From: Sphingomonas sp.
Lineage (GTDB): Bacteria > Pseudomonadota > Alphaproteobacteria > Sphingomonadales > Sphingomonadaceae
Length of the DNA: 41,154 nt
Direction of reading: 5' to 3'
NCBI RefSeq assembly: GCF_004799495.1
Contig: NZ_SSMY01000007.1
Location: forward strand, 1-41,154
Shown here: piece by piece, positions 39,700 to 41,154 of the stretch
Layout of the letters: the number at the start of each line of letters is the position of its first letter
Numbering within the stretch: the first letter of the stretch is position 1
Translations under genes and position numbers: made by a program
The notes under the pieces: generated by a model
Told to the model about the DNA's origin: nothing
Database searches by the model: none
What the model saw: the letters and a program-made list of their open reading frames with translations, nothing else

Positions 39700-41154
39700 G
39701 GGCGTTCCTCCGCCTGCTGGTCGGGGTCGTCGCGCTCGCGCTGCCCGGCGCCGCCTTGGCGCAGGCCAGCGCCTCGGCGTACACGGCCGCGGTCCGGTAC
39801 GACGACATGAACCGAGTGACCGGGACGATCGCGCCCGATGCCGATGGCGTGTCCCCATACAGTTATGCGGCGACGCGGACGACCTATGACGACGTGAACC
39901 GCAAGGTGACGGTGGAGACCGGTGCGCTGTCCACGTGGCAATCCGAATCCGTCGCGCCGTCGGCCTGGACCGGCTTCACGCTCTTCACCAAGGTCGAGAC
40001 GCAGAACGACCTGCTCGACCGCAAGTCGGTGGTGACCTTGTGGGGGTGGGATGCGAGCCTCAGCACCCCCGCCTGGGTCGAAAAGTCGGTCACGCAATAC
40101 AGCTATGACCCGGTCGGCCGCGCCGAGTGCAGCACGGTCCGGATGGATTCCTCGACGTGGAGCGCGCTGCCGGCATCGGCGTGCACGCTCGCCACCTCGG
40201 GCACCGCGCCGGAACCCGACCGCATCACGAAGACCGTGTACGACGATGCCGGGCAGGTGCTGAAGGTGGTGAAGGCGCTCGGCACGCCGCTGCAACAGGA
40301 TTACGTCACCTATACCTACAGCGACAACGGCAAGCCGCTGACCGTCAAGGACGCCGACGGCAATGTCGCGGGCTATACCTATGACGGGTTCGACCGGATG
40401 GTGGCGTGGGCGTTCCCGTCGAAGACGACGACCGGCGCGATCGCGCCGTGCACCTTGGGCAGCATCACCGAGACGACCGATGCGTTCGGCGTGCTCGTCA
40501 CTGGCCCGAGCGGCGCGCCCGTCGCCGGGGACGATTGCGAACGCTATTCGTACGACCGCGACGGCAACCGGACCAAGCTGGTCAAGCGCGACGCGCGCGC
40601 CTTCACCTACAATTACGACGCGCTCAACCGCCCGATCGTGAAGACGGTGCCGGGCGCGTGCGTGACGGGGTTCGCGTGCACGACCCCGCCCACGTCGGCG
40701 GTGCGCGACGTCTATTACGGGTACGACGTGCGCGGGGAGCAGCTGTATGCGCGGTTCGATTCGGCGACCGGCACCGACACGGTCGACACCGTCTATGACG
40801 GGTTCGGGCGGGCGAGCTCGCAGACGGTCGCGATGGGCGGGGTGAACCGGACGGTAAACTTCGGCTACGACCTGGAGAGCAACCGCAAGCGGCTGAGCTT
40901 CCCCGACAGCGTGTTCTTCATGTACAACTACGACCAGCTCGCACGCCTGTATCTGGTTCGGCTGGGCAACACGACATCGATCGCTTCGATGACCTACGAC
41001 GCGCAGGGCCGCCCGTGGACCGAAACGCGCGGGAGCGTGGTGACGACATTCGGCTACGATTTAGTATCGCGGCTGGCGAGTCTCGACGACAATCTGTCGG
41101 GGACGGCGGGGGACCAGACGAGCACGTACGGGTACAACCTCGCGAGCCAGCTGG
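39696..41154 (+). CDS. RHS repeat protein, second chain, runs off the window
   Basis: The gene begins at ATG 39696 inside the previous stop and is still open at the window end (486 codons seen). Its own signal peptide (F-L-R-L-L-V-G-V-V-A-L-A-L-P-G-A-A-L-A-Q-like) is followed by many YD repeats: V-R-Y-D-D-M-N-R-V-T-G, Y-S-Y-D-P-V-G-R-A, Y-T-Y-D-G-F-D-R-M, Y-S-Y-D-R-D-G-N-R-T, Y-N-Y-D-A-L-N-R-P and others. Such repeats build the hollow RHS shell that encloses a C-terminal toxin in polymorphic toxin systems, or serve as surface proteins. The core cleavage motif and any toxin tip or immunity gene must lie right of the window. Confidence 0.88.
   Translation, partial: MRAFLRLLVGVVALALPGAALAQASASAYTAAVRYDDMNRVTGTIAPDADGVSPYSYAATRTTYDDVNRKVTVETGALSTWQSESVAPSAWTGFTLFTKVETQNDLLDRKSVVTLWGWDASLSTPAWVEKSVTQYSYDPVGRAECSTVRMDSSTWSALPASACTLATSGTAPEPDRITKTVYDDAGQVLKVVKALGTPLQQDYVTYTYSDNGKPLTVKDADGNVAGYTYDGFDRMVAWAFPSKTTTGAIAPCTLGSITETTDAFGVLVTGPSGAPVAGDDCERYSYDRDGNRTKLVKRDARAFTYNYDALNRPIVKTVPGACVTGFACTTPPTSAVRDVYYGYDVRGEQLYARFDSATGTDTVDTVYDGFGRASSQTVAMGGVNRTVNFGYDLESNRKRLSFPDSVFFMYNYDQLARLYLVRLGNTTSIASMTYDAQGRPWTETRGSVVTTFGYDLVSRLASLDDNLSGTAGDQTSTYGYNLASQL

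Overview
The window is a high-GC alphaproteobacterial chromosome segment, most probably from Sphingomonas or a close relative. This rests on gene content and order (metX-metW, feoA-feoB, hisC-tyrA, ftsE-ftsX-ydcF-plsC, a HWE-type kinase with its single-domain receiver, a COQ9 protein), on the GC-rich third codon positions, and on a 123 bp folding intergenic repeat of a sort I associate with sphingomonads. No database was searched, so the genus is an inference.

Layout. (1) 1-250: the 3' end of uvrA, disturbed at the window edge. (2) 331-2246: a visibly AT-richer two-gene cassette, an AAA ATPase plus a TOPRIM/DUF4276-like protein joined by a one-base overlap; this is the best candidate for a horizontally acquired defence system. 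(3) 2429-4718: small orphan genes, including a stand-alone H-type lectin domain protein and a glycine-zipper lipoprotein. (4) 4772-7500: an Old Yellow Enzyme reductase facing an EamA transporter that is followed by a COQ9 protein. (5) 7504-9667: a Fur-box-preceded feoAB iron(II) uptake operon, then ssb. (6) 10236-12165: a GAF-PAS-HWE histidine kinase and a receiver protein converging tail to tail. (7) 12281-15695 (minus): a Tat-type flavin amine oxidase, a folding repeat, metX and metW. (8) 15760-17768: hisC-tyrA, overlapping by one base. (9) 17775-20806 (minus): ftsE-ftsX-ydcF-plsC and a small gene, every junction a four-base overlap. (10) 20961-21845: a zinc-ribbon membrane protein and tRNA-Leu(GAG).

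(11) 22397-29160 is the most striking stretch: a 1592-residue soluble hybrid kinase made of about nine HAMP-like units, seven of them in an exact 276-nt register, followed at once by a second hybrid kinase (REC-PAS-HK-REC). Together they look like a self-contained cytoplasmic phosphorelay. (12) 29366-31766 (minus): a NatAB-like ABC exporter with a near-perfect palindrome upstream. (13) 32051-36536: an M13 metallopeptidase diverging from an AraC regulator, then a PDZ-alpha/beta-hydrolase fusion. (14) 36787-41154: a small membrane protein and a run of secreted RHS/YD-repeat genes. The RHS protein is split into two translationally coupled chains, and the first appears to have its signal peptide out of frame. 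The last gene runs off the window.

Metabolic and envelope housekeeping genes dominate the middle. The accessory interest lies in the AT-rich ATPase/TOPRIM pair, the poly-HAMP relay and the split RHS array.
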